From: Chitinophaga ginsengisoli
GTDB lineage: Bacteria > Bacteroidota > Bacteroidia > Chitinophagales > Chitinophagaceae
DNA length: 64,000 nt
Assembly (NCBI RefSeq): GCF_003014595.1
Contig: NZ_PYGK01000010.1
Span: 124,001-188,000, forward strand
Direction of reading: 5' to 3'
The notes under the pieces are model-generated. The model was not told the DNA's origin. It ran no database searches and was given only the letters and a program-made list of their open reading frames with translations. The translations under genes and the position numbers were made by a program. This document shows, piece after piece, positions 54,713 to 63,145 of this stretch. The stretch's first letter is position 1, and every line of letters starts with the position of its first letter.

Positions 54713-55372
54713 ATGTCATACCTGAAAGAAAAAGCCACGGCATTCCTGATGTCGCGGATAGGAAAACCCGCGCACGTTACTGCTGCGGAATATATTACAG
54801 ACAGCCTGCTTGCCATCACACTACACATGCCTGAATTTGTGAAATGGCGCAGCTGCCAGCACCTGAAGTTTGAAACAGAGAAGTCTCACTTCAGGGACTA
54901 TACGCTGGCCCAATGGGATGAAGCCAACAAACAGGGTATCCTGCTCATAGATGTCGGGCATAAGGGCCCGGGCAGCAACTGGGCAAGGCAGCTGCAACCT
55001 GGACGCTCCCTGTTGTACGCCGGCCCCGGGGGCGGCTTTCATCAGCCTACAAACGCGCCTCATCTTGTTTGTATTGGTGATGCCAGCGCTATCGGACAGT
55101 TTACTTCTTTGTACCACCGGATAACGTCGGGACAACAAGTGCATACCCTCATCAGTCATCAGCAGGCACTGCCAACCCAAATATTGGGCATGCCCGTACA
55201 AACCACACCTGCTCATATTGCAGGCATCGAACGCTGGTTATTGCTGCAGCCGCTCCCGATGCACGATACCACATGTTATGTAGCAGGACATATTCCTATG
55301 GTGGTACAGATAAGAAAGCTGCTTAAACGACTGGGAGCGCAACAGATCAAGGCCCAGGGGTTCTGGGAATAA
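54713..55372 (+). CDS. Siderophore-interacting FAD-binding oxidoreductase
   Basis: 219 residues. The FAD-binding motif RDYTLAQWD resembles the RxYT signature of the SIP/ViuB family, and GHKGPGSNWARQLQPG and YAGPGGGF are typical. CIGDASAIGQFTSLY starts the NAD(P)-binding part. These cytoplasmic enzymes reduce ferric siderophores to release iron. Slightly short for the family. Preceded by an AraC gene. Confidence 0.9.
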   Translation: MSYLKEKATAFLMSRIGKPAHVTAAEYITDSLLAITLHMPEFVKWRSCQHLKFETEKSHFRDYTLAQWDEANKQGILLIDVGHKGPGSNWARQLQPGRSLLYAGPGGGFHQPTNAPHLVCIGDASAIGQFTSLYHRITSGQQVHTLISHQQALPTQILGMPVQTTPAHIAGIERWLLLQPLPMHDTTCYVAGHIPMVVQIRKLLKRLGAQQIKAQGFWE

Positions 55373-55376
55373 AAAA

Positions 55377-55403
55377 CGCCCCGTAGAGAACGGGGCGCCT
55401 TCT
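55377..55403. terminator. Terminator after the siderophore-interacting gene
   Basis: CGCCCCGT and ACGGGGCG form an 8-bp GC-rich stem around loop AGAGA, flanked by A6 and a short T-rich stretch. It lies between convergent genes. Confidence 0.75.
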
Positions 55404-55417
55404 TATATCCGAATTAA

Positions 55418-56938
55418 TCAATTATAGCCATCGTTCTGCTTCAGGTTGCCTCCTCCCAGGTCAATCTGACGCTGAGGAATCGGGAACACCTTATTCTTGG
55501 CAGCAAATGTTTTGCCATGCGCGGCAAAGGCAGCGGCAGCCCGTCCGGGTGACAGTGCATCCTGCCTGATCAGGTCAAAGAAGCGGTCATGCTCCATCGC
55601 CAGTTCCACCCGCCTTTCATGCCAGATGGATTCCCGGGTCACACTTCCAACAGGTCCCAGACCGGCACGCGGATGTAATGCATTGATATCAGTTATTGCT
55701 GCACCCGGATTACCTAAGGCCAATGCAGCTTCGGCATGGATCAGCAGGATCTCGCCATACCGCAGTATGCGCAGGTTCTTTGGCAGGCGCCCCCTGTTAC
55801 CGCAATTGGATTCGGCAGTCTGGCTGTGATACGATTTGTAATTATAACGGGCGTTTTCCACACTATCCCGGCCCGGTACACGGAAGCCATCCCAAAGGAA
55901 GGTGCCATTAGGATTGATGAAGATAATCGTAGCAGCCTCCCTGCGATCGCCGTCGTCATACTCATCCACCAGACTTTGGGAAGGAGTACCAAAGCCCCAG
56001 CCAAGGTCTGCCCAGCCAAACTTACCGCCCGCACGGGGAGCCTGACATTCTGCATAGTTGGCGATAGCTGCTTCACAGGCTGAATTTATCCCTGTCTGTA
56101 CTTCAAACAGGGATTCCTTGCTATTTGCCCCTGCTTCCCGCCAGATTTCGAAATAATCGTCCAGCAAACCATAAGTACCTACTTTCTGCGTGATGATAGA
56201 ATCAGTAAGGCTAAACGCCCTTTGCCAGTTCTGGCGATACAACATCACCTTGGCCAGCATACCGGCAGCAGCACCTTTTGAGACCCTGCCATCAGCTGAG
56301 TTGGGAGCGCCTTTAGTCGCCACATTAGCCAATGCATATTCAAGGTCTCCTATGATCAAAGCATAGATCTCATCTACACTGGCCTTGGTCTGAAAGGCGG
56401 CGCTGTTTGCCTCTTGTGGCGTAATCACTCTATCTATCTTCGGCACACCTCCAAAGAAGCGTATGAGGTCAAAATAGAAATAGGCACGTAGGAAACGTAC
56501 CTCTCCCATCAGCTGATTTTTCATCGTCGCATCCAGCGTACTGGCGTCGAGGGACGCCAGCGCCTGATTGGCACGTGATACACCCAGAAAGAAAAGCCTC
56601 CAGATGCTGTTCAGCGTATTAACAGAAGCGTCCATTGTCAGGTTGTCTAAAGCACCTGAGTTGGGTGAATCATCCGTAGGATTGCTGCCTTTATCTGCAT
56701 CATCAGAAGCGATATTGGTCATTTGTACATAAGCAAAGCCATGCATATCGCCTTCCCACATGGTATTGTACACACCAACCACCAGTTTCTGGGCAGTAGC
56801 AGGGTCGAGTGCGGAAGCCTCCTGGTCCAGCTGCCCCTGAGGCCTTACATCCAGATAGTTGCTGCAGGAAGTAACACCGGTTAACAGTGCTGTCATGAGG
56901 CAGCAACAGATTGTTTTATGCTTGCGTATAAGATTCAT
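55418..56938 (-). CDS. RagB/SusD family glycan-binding lipoprotein
   Basis: 506 residues. Lipoprotein signal with Cys25 (LLTGVTSCSNYLD), SusD-like TPR core (LMGEVRFLRAYFYFDLIRFFGG, AAGMLAKVMLYRQNWQ) and the late RILRYGEILLIHAEAALALG and WHERRVELAMEHDRFFDLIR. It caps the SusC transporter and binds oligosaccharide or peptide at the surface. It starts 12 bp after the SusC stop. No glycoside hydrolase is in the same strand unit. Confidence 0.96.
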   Translation of the reverse strand: MNLIRKHKTICCCLMTALLTGVTSCSNYLDVRPQGQLDQEASALDPATAQKLVVGVYNTMWEGDMHGFAYVQMTNIASDDADKGSNPTDDSPNSGALDNLTMDASVNTLNSIWRLFFLGVSRANQALASLDASTLDATMKNQLMGEVRFLRAYFYFDLIRFFGGVPKIDRVITPQEANSAAFQTKASVDEIYALIIGDLEYALANVATKGAPNSADGRVSKGAAAGMLAKVMLYRQNWQRAFSLTDSIITQKVGTYGLLDDYFEIWREAGANSKESLFEVQTGINSACEAAIANYAECQAPRAGGKFGWADLGWGFGTPSQSLVDEYDDGDRREAATIIFINPNGTFLWDGFRVPGRDSVENARYNYKSYHSQTAESNCGNRGRLPKNLRILRYGEILLIHAEAALALGNPGAAITDINALHPRAGLGPVGSVTRESIWHERRVELAMEHDRFFDLIRQDALSPGRAAAAFAAHGKTFAAKNKVFPIPQRQIDLGGGNLKQNDGYN

Positions 56939-56949
56939 TGTGTTCCGTT

Positions 56950-59900
56950 TTAAAATGTGACGTTAACACCCAGCGCGAAAGTGCGGGTGGTTGGATAAGC
57001 GCTCAGTTCAATACCGGCATCCAGGATACCGCTTTTGTTGTTGGTAGCATTTGCATCATCAATTGTACCACCTGGTAATTCCGGGCTGAAACCACTGAAC
57101 TTCTTCAATGTGAAAAGGTTCTGGGAAGTGGCATAAACGCGGAAGCTGCTGATACCGATCGCCTTCATGGATTTAGCGGCGAAAGTATATCCCAGCATCA
57201 GGTTGTTGAGACGCAGATAGGTGCCTGATTCCACGAAATAGGTAGAAGCGGGGGTACCGGACGAAATAATCCGGGGATCGGTGGATGAAGGCCGTGCCGT
57301 CGTCCAGCGCTTTTCAGCATATTTTGCTTCTATGTTATCTGCCGGGTCAAAACGGAAAGCCTTTTTACCATTATAGATCTTGTTGCCTGCATTACCGTAA
57401 AAGTTAGCACTCAGGTCAAAGCCTTTATAATTGAGGCCCAGGTTAAATCCGAAGAAACATTTGGGCTGGAAAGAGCCTGCATAAATTTTGTCGTTGTCGT
57501 CGATATCACCATCATTATCCACATCACGGTATTTCAGATCACCGGGAGCAGCGCCTGGCTGCAATACGTTACCGTTCTTGCCTTTGTAGTTATCTATTTC
57601 TGCCTGATCCCGGAATACACCGATGGCGTCCCTCACGTAGAAACTACCTACAGGATGGCCGTTGTCTGTACGGGTCACAAAACTCTGCTGCCCAACGTTA
57701 CCACCGAGCAATGCCTGACCTCCATTAAGCCCTGTAAGCTCGTTCGTGTTAAAGGTGATATTACCGCCTATATTGTAGCTCAGATCTTCGGTGATCTTAT
57801 CCTTCCAGGTCAGGGTGATCTCCCAGCCCTGGTTCTTAAAAGAGGCCGCATTGGTGATATAGGAGTTATCCTGGTCACCCAGGATAGCAGGGGTGTTCAC
57901 AATCACCAGTGCGTCTGTTGTCTTTTTATTGTAGTAGTCCACCTCACCGCTTAACCTGTTTTTCAGCAGGGCGAATTCGAGGCCGACATCATATTGGGTG
58001 GTAGCCTCCCATTTCAGGAATGGATCTTTGATCTCTTTCAGTGCGCCACCGATACTGACGTTCCCGTTAAACACATAGGGCGCATCCACACTGGTCACTG
58101 CTATATAGGCATTAGTGGGGATGTTATCGTTACCCAGTTTACCCCAGCTGCCGCGTAGCTTCAGAAAATCGAAAACACCGCTGCCTTTCATAAAACCTTC
58201 TTCAGAGATCACCCAGCCCAGCCCTACTGTAGGGAAATATCCCCAGCGTTTGCTGAACTTCGAGCTACCATCTGCACGTATGGAGGCACTCAGCAGGTAG
58301 CGGCCGTCATACCCGTAGTTGATACGTCCTACAAACGACTGACGGGCATATTTGTCGCCGACATTCGAGAGAGTAGACTGTATATTGGGATCACCCAGGT
58401 CCAGGTACCAGAGGTCTTCACTTTCCGGTACATTGATACGTACTCCCTTCAGGGATGTGCTGTAGAACCCTTCTGTTACGGAACCAGCCAGTACCGTAAC
58501 GGAGTGTTTGTTGAACGTCTTGTCAAACGTGATGGTATTATCCCATATCCAGCCCTGTGAGCGGTATTCTTCGCGGGTCAGCCGGCTGTTCTGGTTCTGT
58601 TGGTTACCACCGGCTACCAGGAAGGTCTTATCGTCGTTAAAGTACTGGTAGGCATAGATACGGTCATTGCCGTACTTCAGATCGGCATTAAAGCCTGAAC
58701 GAAGTTTCAGGAAGCGAAACGGGGAATATTCCAGGGCCACATTACCCTGTAAACGGTTTTCCTGGCGGCCGTCATTTCTTTTATTCAGCGACAGTAGTGG
58801 ATTACCCACGTTGGCCCAGCCGGAGGTGTTACCATACCGACCACCTTCCATTGCCTTCACGATGGGGGCTGCCCTATAGATGTTCCGGTAGGTATCTCCC
58901 AGTTCCACATCGCGGGAGGTAGCCCGGGAGTAGGACAGCTGGGTAGTAAAACGCAACTGGTCGGTAATATTGACCTCATTGTTGGCCCTGAAGGTGAATC
59001 GTTTGAAGTTGTTGGTAGTGATAATACCATCTTCCTGTATATAACCACCGCTCAGGTAATAGGTACTTTTCTCGGAACCGCCTGACACAGAGATGTTGTG
59101 ATTCATCTGGAAAGCCTTTCTAAGCACCTCGTTATACCAGTTAGTGGTACCATTGTAAACATAAGGGTTGTTCACAGCGTCTTTACCAGGCGCCGCGTCA
59201 GCGAGGTAGTTTATATATTGTTCACGGCTGGCCATTTTTACCAGACTGGAGGCTTCCCGGAAGCCAACGTTCGCGTCGTATCTTACCTGTGCGGCCCCAG
59301 CCTTTCCTTTACGGGTAGTAATGATGATCACACCATTAGCAGCGCGTACACCATAAATAGCAGCGGAGGCATCTTTTAATACGTCCATGGTTAAGATATC
59401 TGCAGTGGCAAGATTGCGGATATCATCCGTCAATACCCCATCTACCACATACAAGGGGTTAGCACCTGCCAGTACAGACCCGGTACCACGTACCCTGATC
59501 TGTGGCTGGGAGTTGGGTTGTCCGGAAGAGATCACCTGCACTCCAGCTATACGGCCCTGTGCAGCCTGGGTGACCGTCTGCACTGGCTGGGTCAGCAGGT
59601 CTTCGCCTTTAACGGAGGAAATAGCCCCTGTGAGGTCCTTTTTACGCTGGGTGCCATACCCAATTACCACCACCTGTTCCAGCTGGCTTTCTGAAGACCG
59701 CAGGACAATGTTCAGGGGGGATGTTCCCGCTTTTACTTCCTGACTTATATAACCGAGATATGAAAAGATGAGTGTATCTTTTCCTGCCGGCAGATTGATG
59801 GAGAAAACACCATCCGGACCTGAGGTAGTACCTGTATTGGTACCTTTGACACGGATGGTCACTCCTATGAGGCCAACTCCGTTATTATCCTTCACTGTCC

Positions 59901-60057
59901 CTCTTACAGGTCCCTCCTGTTCTGCAGGTCTGCTGCTATGGGTTGAGGCCACCGCTCCCTCTGCCGGGTCAGATGCCTGCTGTGCTACGGCTGGAAAGGC
60001 TGTAAACAGGGCCAATAGCAGCAGAGAGCCGGCTTTGTTTGTACCATTAATTCTCAT
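56950..60057 (-). CDS. SusC/RagA family TonB-linked outer-membrane protein
   Basis: 1035 residues. Signal peptide to about 25 (FPAVAQ), carboxypeptidase-like domain (50-130, VRGTVKDNNGVGLIGVTIRV), the SusC plug signature VVVIGYGTQRKKDLTGAISS and RIRGxGS-like IRVRGTGSVLAGANPLYVVDGV, and a barrel ending in LGVNVTF. No STN domain, so it does not signal through FecR. It forms a nutrient transporter with the SusD partner. Upstream direct repeats at 60107-60157. Confidence 0.97.
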   Translation of the reverse strand: MRINGTNKAGSLLLLALFTAFPAVAQQASDPAEGAVASTHSSRPAEQEGPVRGTVKDNNGVGLIGVTIRVKGTNTGTTSGPDGVFSINLPAGKDTLIFSYLGYISQEVKAGTSPLNIVLRSSESQLEQVVVIGYGTQRKKDLTGAISSVKGEDLLTQPVQTVTQAAQGRIAGVQVISSGQPNSQPQIRVRGTGSVLAGANPLYVVDGVLTDDIRNLATADILTMDVLKDASAAIYGVRAANGVIIITTRKGKAGAAQVRYDANVGFREASSLVKMASREQYINYLADAAPGKDAVNNPYVYNGTTNWYNEVLRKAFQMNHNISVSGGSEKSTYYLSGGYIQEDGIITTNNFKRFTFRANNEVNITDQLRFTTQLSYSRATSRDVELGDTYRNIYRAAPIVKAMEGGRYGNTSGWANVGNPLLSLNKRNDGRQENRLQGNVALEYSPFRFLKLRSGFNADLKYGNDRIYAYQYFNDDKTFLVAGGNQQNQNSRLTREEYRSQGWIWDNTITFDKTFNKHSVTVLAGSVTEGFYSTSLKGVRINVPESEDLWYLDLGDPNIQSTLSNVGDKYARQSFVGRINYGYDGRYLLSASIRADGSSKFSKRWGYFPTVGLGWVISEEGFMKGSGVFDFLKLRGSWGKLGNDNIPTNAYIAVTSVDAPYVFNGNVSIGGALKEIKDPFLKWEATTQYDVGLEFALLKNRLSGEVDYYNKKTTDALVIVNTPAILGDQDNSYITNAASFKNQGWEITLTWKDKITEDLSYNIGGNITFNTNELTGLNGGQALLGGNVGQQSFVTRTDNGHPVGSFYVRDAIGVFRDQAEIDNYKGKNGNVLQPGAAPGDLKYRDVDNDGDIDDNDKIYAGSFQPKCFFGFNLGLNYKGFDLSANFYGNAGNKIYNGKKAFRFDPADNIEAKYAEKRWTTARPSSTDPRIISSGTPASTYFVESGTYLRLNNLMLGYTFAAKSMKAIGISSFRVYATSQNLFTLKKFSGFSPELPGGTIDDANATNNKSGILDAGIELSAYPTTRTFALGVNVTF

Positions 60058-60106
60058 AACGATGATTTTTGTTGCTTGGGTTTGATCAATTACTATGCTG
60101 ACAGTT

Positions 60107-60157
60107 CGATAGTTAAGTATGCGATAGTTTTAGGTTCAATGATGATATATGATAGTT
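60107..60157. promoter_or_regulatory. Repeated CGATAGTT boxes upstream of susC
   Basis: CGATAGTT occurs at 60107-60114 and 60122-60129, 15 bp apart, and TGATAGTT at 60150-60157. All three face the same way, 50-100 bp before the SusC ATG. A direct-repeat operator for the adjacent LuxR-type regulator is a plausible reading. The rest of the 316-bp gap (60058-60373) shows no gene. Confidence 0.45.
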
Positions 60158-60373
60158 TAAAAGGTGATGAATGAGGCATGGGTAAACGGACAAACGACCG
60201 CGGTACAATACATGGATTATTCTGCTACGGGTACTGCGGAATACTATAAGCGCTTAAATGACACGGGTGACAAGCAGCTACAGACAATTGGCTCTGGCCG
60301 AAAATAGCATGTTCCAGTTAGATAACAAAACAGGGAATAAAAAGTTACAGATGGGGGAAACGAACAGACTCAA

Positions 60374-60967
60374 CTACCCTACAAGTCTTTCCTGCATAGC
60401 TTTAACAATGGCGCCGGAACGGGAATTTACATCCAGCTTACGGTAGATATTCATAATGTGTGAGCGTACGGTGCCTACGCTGATGTGACAATGTTCGGCT
60501 ATTTTTTTATAGGTATCTCCATTCACAAGACAATCAAGTACTTCGAGTTCACGGGGCGACAGGCCATAACGGTGTTCCTGCGCGTTGCCCGTCTTACGGT
60601 TAAAAAAGGCCAGTACCTTTTGCACCGCGAGAATATTGGTTTGCATGGCAGCTTCGTATACCTGGGAAAAGAAATTGGTCAGTGATGCCGGAGGACTCAG
60701 TGATACATTACGTGAAAGAACGTTGGCTACAGAAAATTCATTACCATGCGCGGTGAACAGTATGATATTCATGTCAGGGTAAGCAGCTTTTAATATACCG
60801 GCGGCCTCAGTAGGCGTTAATCCGGGAATATCCATGTCCATGAATACGATGTTGCTTATATCTTTCGCTAGCTGTTGGATAAGTTGTTTGGCTTCGCCCT
60901 GTCCTTCTGCATCTAAAGCATCAGCTTCATCAGTCTGTCCAGCGCCGTTACGCCTCACATTTTTCAT
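60374..60967 (-). CDS. LuxR-type response regulator with atypical receiver
   Basis: 197 residues. The C-terminal HTH is clear (LSPRELEVLDCLVNGDTYKK, ISVGTVRSHIMNIYRKL). The N-terminal part resembles a receiver (NIVFMDMDIPGLTPTEAAGI, IILFTAHG), with an aspartate in FMDMD, but the usual acidic pair of the first strand is missing and no lysine is found at the late conserved site, so normal phosphorylation is doubtful. No kinase is adjacent. It is upstream of susC on the same strand, 316 bp away. Confidence 0.82.
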   Translation of the reverse strand: MKNVRRNGAGQTDEADALDAEGQGEAKQLIQQLAKDISNIVFMDMDIPGLTPTEAAGILKAAYPDMNIILFTAHGNEFSVANVLSRNVSLSPPASLTNFFSQVYEAAMQTNILAVQKVLAFFNRKTGNAQEHRYGLSPRELEVLDCLVNGDTYKKIAEHCHISVGTVRSHIMNIYRKLDVNSRSGAIVKAMQERLVG

Positions 60968-61407
60968 AATGTTCTTTTTGGGTTTGAAATGTTGCGAAAC
61001 CTTTTTCCGGTCACTGCAAGTACTGGCGATTCGTCTAGTAGTATGGCCACAACATGTTAAAACTGGCTAGATTTCATGGTTTCACATACTGAAACAAATT
61101 TGATACAAATACCAGCAGTAGTCAATCGGATAAGTATATGATTTTTCAATAAATACTAATAAACAAATTATTCAATATTAAAAATATCCCCAAATGAAAG
61201 GCGGGATATCTGGCATTGGCAGAGTTTGACATAGGTGTAACGCGGAGTAATTTTATGTTAGCAATTTACAGGTAAATACTGAAAAAACTAGTCGTGTGGT
61301 GTAAGGATCTGAAACTAGTTGTAAGTCATTGGATGATATCTAAAAAGTGAGGTGTCCTTAACAATCGGTTAACCATGGATTCAAAATATTATCTCTAGTT
61401 TTGATAT

Positions 61408-61545
61408 AAATAACCCTTTTTAGTACTGATTATCAAATATTTTATTTTGTTGCGGTTATCGATATTCTTGCCATTCTGAAATCCGCAACGGTTGACATGT
61501 GAATGTTCAGGGCCCTTACCCATCAGTTGGTAAGGGCTCTTTTTA
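61408..61545 (+). ncRNA. Candidate small RNA
   Basis: A TAGTTTTG -7-like box (61396-61403) is followed by a hairpin with arms GTTGCGG/CCGCAAC (61449-61455 and 61483-61489) and a terminator (AGGGCCCTTACC with GGTAAGGGCTCT, 61509-61540, then T5). No coding frame lies between, so the terminator has no other evident client. A clear -33 is lacking; the boundaries are approximate. Confidence 0.35.
61509..61544 (+). terminator. Intrinsic terminator without an upstream gene
   Basis: A 12-bp stem (one G-U) around an 8-base loop followed by TTTTT on the plus strand. No plus-strand gene precedes it. Confidence 0.75.
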
Positions 61546-61550
61546 TGTAC

Positions 61551-61649
61551 GGGGCTGAAATCCATTTTTTCATACCGGGGTTGAAACCCCATTTTTTATA
61601 CCCGGGGTTGAAACCCCGCGCTACAAACAAGGGGACTCCTACGGAGTCC
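61551..61649. repeat. GGGGTTGAAACCCC intergenic repeat element
   Basis: GGGGCTGAAATCC (61551-61563), GGGGTTGAAACCCC (61577-61590) and GGGGTTGAAACCCC (61604-61617) are spaced 26-27 bp apart by T-rich linkers, followed by CGCTACAAACA and the dyad GGACTCC-TAC-GGAGTCC (61633-61649). I recall the same units in intergenic regions of many Bacteroidota. Confidence 0.7.
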
Positions 61650-61696
61650 TATTATGGTTTGTTTAATGACGGTTGTTTATAGAGTACGCTTTAAAC

Positions 61697-61740
61697 ATGC
61701 CTTTACCATGCTTTATACATGCCTTATACATGCCTTTAGG
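61697..61740. repeat. Four tandem 11-bp repeats (ATGCCTTTACC type)
   Basis: Units ATGCCTTTACC, ATGCTTTATAC, ATGCCTTATAC and ATGCCTTTAGG follow one another exactly every 11 bp, then TTGGACTTG. See the array at 20558-20601. Confidence 0.8.
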
Positions 61741-61809
61741 TTGGACTTGTGACAATTCCCGACCGGATCATCCATGGTACAGATAGTATCCCACTTCGCC
61801 CGGGAGTCG

Positions 61810-61926
61810 GTGGAGGCTATATCCTATAGGCTCTCTACTATAGCATTATAGGCACTTTGTATAGCGTTCGCTATAGAATAGTACCTGTAATGTAGCACTA
61901 GAGAGCCTATAGGATATAGCCTCCAC
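61810..61926. repeat. 117-bp near-palindromic element
   Basis: Arms of 28 bp (61810-61837 and 61899-61926) are perfectly complementary; they begin GTGGAGGCTATATCC. The middle continues with imperfect pairing and an inner perfect dyad TATAGCG-TT-CGCTATA. The whole can fold into one long hairpin. It has no coding capacity and no visible target-site duplication, so it may be a MITE- or REP-like element. Confidence 0.8.
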
Positions 61927-61977
61927 TGAATCTCTACCGCATCTCCACCGAATACACAACCCCATGCCCGCCAGGGT

Positions 61978-62075
61978 GGCTATTACGTTTTGTGGAATAC
62001 GTTATTGTCCCGGCTATTATTCCAGGAGACAAATACCTACTCGCGGTTGGCTATTGCGTTTTTGAGGAATACGTT
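61978..62075. repeat. Pair of imperfect direct repeats
   Basis: GGCTATTACGTTTTGTGG-AATACGTT (61978-62003) recurs as GGCTATTGCGTTTTTGAGG-AATACGTT (62049-62075), about 71 bp apart. Function unknown. Confidence 0.6.
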
Positions 62076-62094
62076 CGTGGTTGTTCCGGCCCTA

Positions 62095-62409
62095 TTATAG
62101 CCAGTGGGCGCTGATCCGGCCTGTCTGTCTTTCCCGCTGGGAAATAAGCCCTGTTCTCATATGGATATAGTCATCACAGATACCTGCAATATGATGCAGA
62201 TTGATCATGAACTTACGCCTTACCTGCAGAAAGCAATCTTCCGGCAGGCATGCCCAGATCTTCTCAGGAGAGTCTTCAGTGATGACGTGTGAATGGGTCA
62301 GGTGAAGCACGCAACCATCGGCCCGGACTTCGACAAACTGAAGTTCCTTCAGAGGTATCCTGATGCGCTGGCCTTTTGAGTGGACATGAAATACTGTATG
62401 GTGGTTCAT
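62095..62409 (-). CDS. Stand-alone LytTR DNA-binding protein
   Basis: 104 residues, essentially one LytTR domain: RIRIPLKELQFVEVRADGCVLHLTH, the helix SPEKIWACLPEDCFLQVRRK and FMINLHHIAGIC, with a shortened basic tail. No receiver domain. LytTR proteins bind direct repeats with an AGTTA-like core (as AgrA does). Four GTTAA-N6-GTTAA pairs lie upstream of this gene and further into the same region, which makes it a candidate binder. Confidence 0.82.
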   Translation of the reverse strand: MNHHTVFHVHSKGQRIRIPLKELQFVEVRADGCVLHLTHSHVITEDSPEKIWACLPEDCFLQVRRKFMINLHHIAGICDDYIHMRTGLISQRERQTGRISAHWL

Positions 62410-62720
62410 TTTAACTGGAGCAGTGGTTATGGCTGATATAAAGTTTTTTATAGTATACAGATTTAAAATCTAGCAGGTAACTGAATAGAAACCTGCGTAC
62501 AGAAGCTTATGAAATCTAAACCGTCTTATGAGAAAAGTATTTTGAAAATTCGTTCGTTTGGATGTATAGGAAAGATATAAAGGATTCATCAATGGGTGGT
62601 TAACTCTCTGTTAATGCAATAGTTAATACGGAGTTAACTGCGGAGTGTCGGACTCCGCAGCAATTCCGTTCAGGCAAGGGAAATCCCCTGCAAATCAAAT
62701 AAGAGCAGGAGGAAAACGAG
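62410..62720. other. 311-bp intergenic region with GTTAA repeats
   Basis: No gene seen. Contains the repeat cluster at 62599-62637 and a 9-bp GC-rich hairpin CTGCGGAGT/ACTCCGCAG (62638-62660), which lacks a clear U-run. Confidence 0.6.
62599..62637. promoter_or_regulatory. Two GTTAA-N6-GTTAA direct-repeat pairs
   Basis: GTTAA occurs at 62599, 62610, 62622 and 62633: steps of 11, 12 and 11 bp, one DNA turn each. The pattern recurs at 63664 and 63778. It lies upstream of the LytTR gene (start 62409) and past the HTH gene stop. An operator is likely; which protein binds is inferred. Confidence 0.6.
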
Positions 62721-63011
62721 TTACGGTAACAGGAACGAAATATTCGTAAACATACCCTGAAGGAGTACCAGGGCAAGCGTCAGGTTTTTCACGAAACGAA
62801 TATTGAATCCGCCCTTTTCCGAATAGTAGTAGCTTTCCTTATAGCGGTCATAAGCTATCGGAGCTCCAAGCTCTTTCATCATTTTAAGGAATTCAAATAA
62901 TGTCCTTTCGGAAATACGCAATCTTTTAGCAAGATGAGCGGGCTTTCCGGTGCCTTTGATCCTGATCAGATAATCAATGGTCTGCAGTCTTTCAAAATAA
63001 CGTTTAGGCAT
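62721..63011 (-). CDS. Small HTH protein (DeoR/HTH_11-like)
   Basis: 96 residues. RYFERLQTIDYLIRIKGTGK and AHLAKRLRISERTLFEFLKM form an HTH_11-type winged helix as at the N terminus of DeoR or WYL regulators, followed by a wing-like YYYSEKGGFNIRF and a hydrophobic C terminus, LALVLLQGMFTNISFLLP, possibly membrane associated. No ligand domain. Preceded by micro-ORFs on the same strand with short gaps. Confidence 0.8.
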   Translation of the reverse strand: MPKRYFERLQTIDYLIRIKGTGKPAHLAKRLRISERTLFEFLKMMKELGAPIAYDRYKESYYYSEKGGFNIRFVKNLTLALVLLQGMFTNISFLLP

Positions 63012-63027
63012 GCTGGCATAGTGGGGT

Positions 63028-63111
63028 TTACAATGAACAGATTAAATTATAATTTCTTTTTGCTTCCTTGTTCGCATCGGCTTTCTCCGGGCTAATGTTG
63101 TGAGTAGCCAT
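63028..63111 (-). CDS. Micro-ORF (27 aa)
   Basis: MATHNISPEKADANKEAKRN then YNLICSL. No family recognised. It sits 16 bp before the HTH gene and 34 bp after the 36-residue ORF, all on one strand, the spacing of an operon. Evidence for translation is only positional; it could be a leader peptide. Confidence 0.35.
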   Translation of the reverse strand: MATHNISPEKADANKEAKRNYNLICSL

Positions 63112-63145
63112 AATGTTTGTGTCTTTTTGTATCGATTGCTGAATG

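Larger units (their letters stand above)
60968..62094. other. 1.1-kb gene-poor, repeat-rich intergenic region
   Basis: No convincing protein gene. It contains a TAGTTTTG promoter-like box (61396), two hairpins ending in a terminator (61449-61545), GGGGTTGAAACCCC units, four 11-bp repeats, a 117-bp near-palindrome and a pair of imperfect direct repeats (listed separately). Frames such as the one at 61395-61592 on the minus strand are judged noise. Confidence 0.7.

Noticed and set aside
61395..61592. 65-codon minus-strand frame in the repeat region
   Set aside because: It covers a terminator hairpin and repeat units and has no protein character.
61551..61649. CRISPR array at the GGGGTTGAAACCCC units
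   Set aside because: The units are short, the spacers are near-identical T-rich linkers of about 12 bp, and no cas gene is present.
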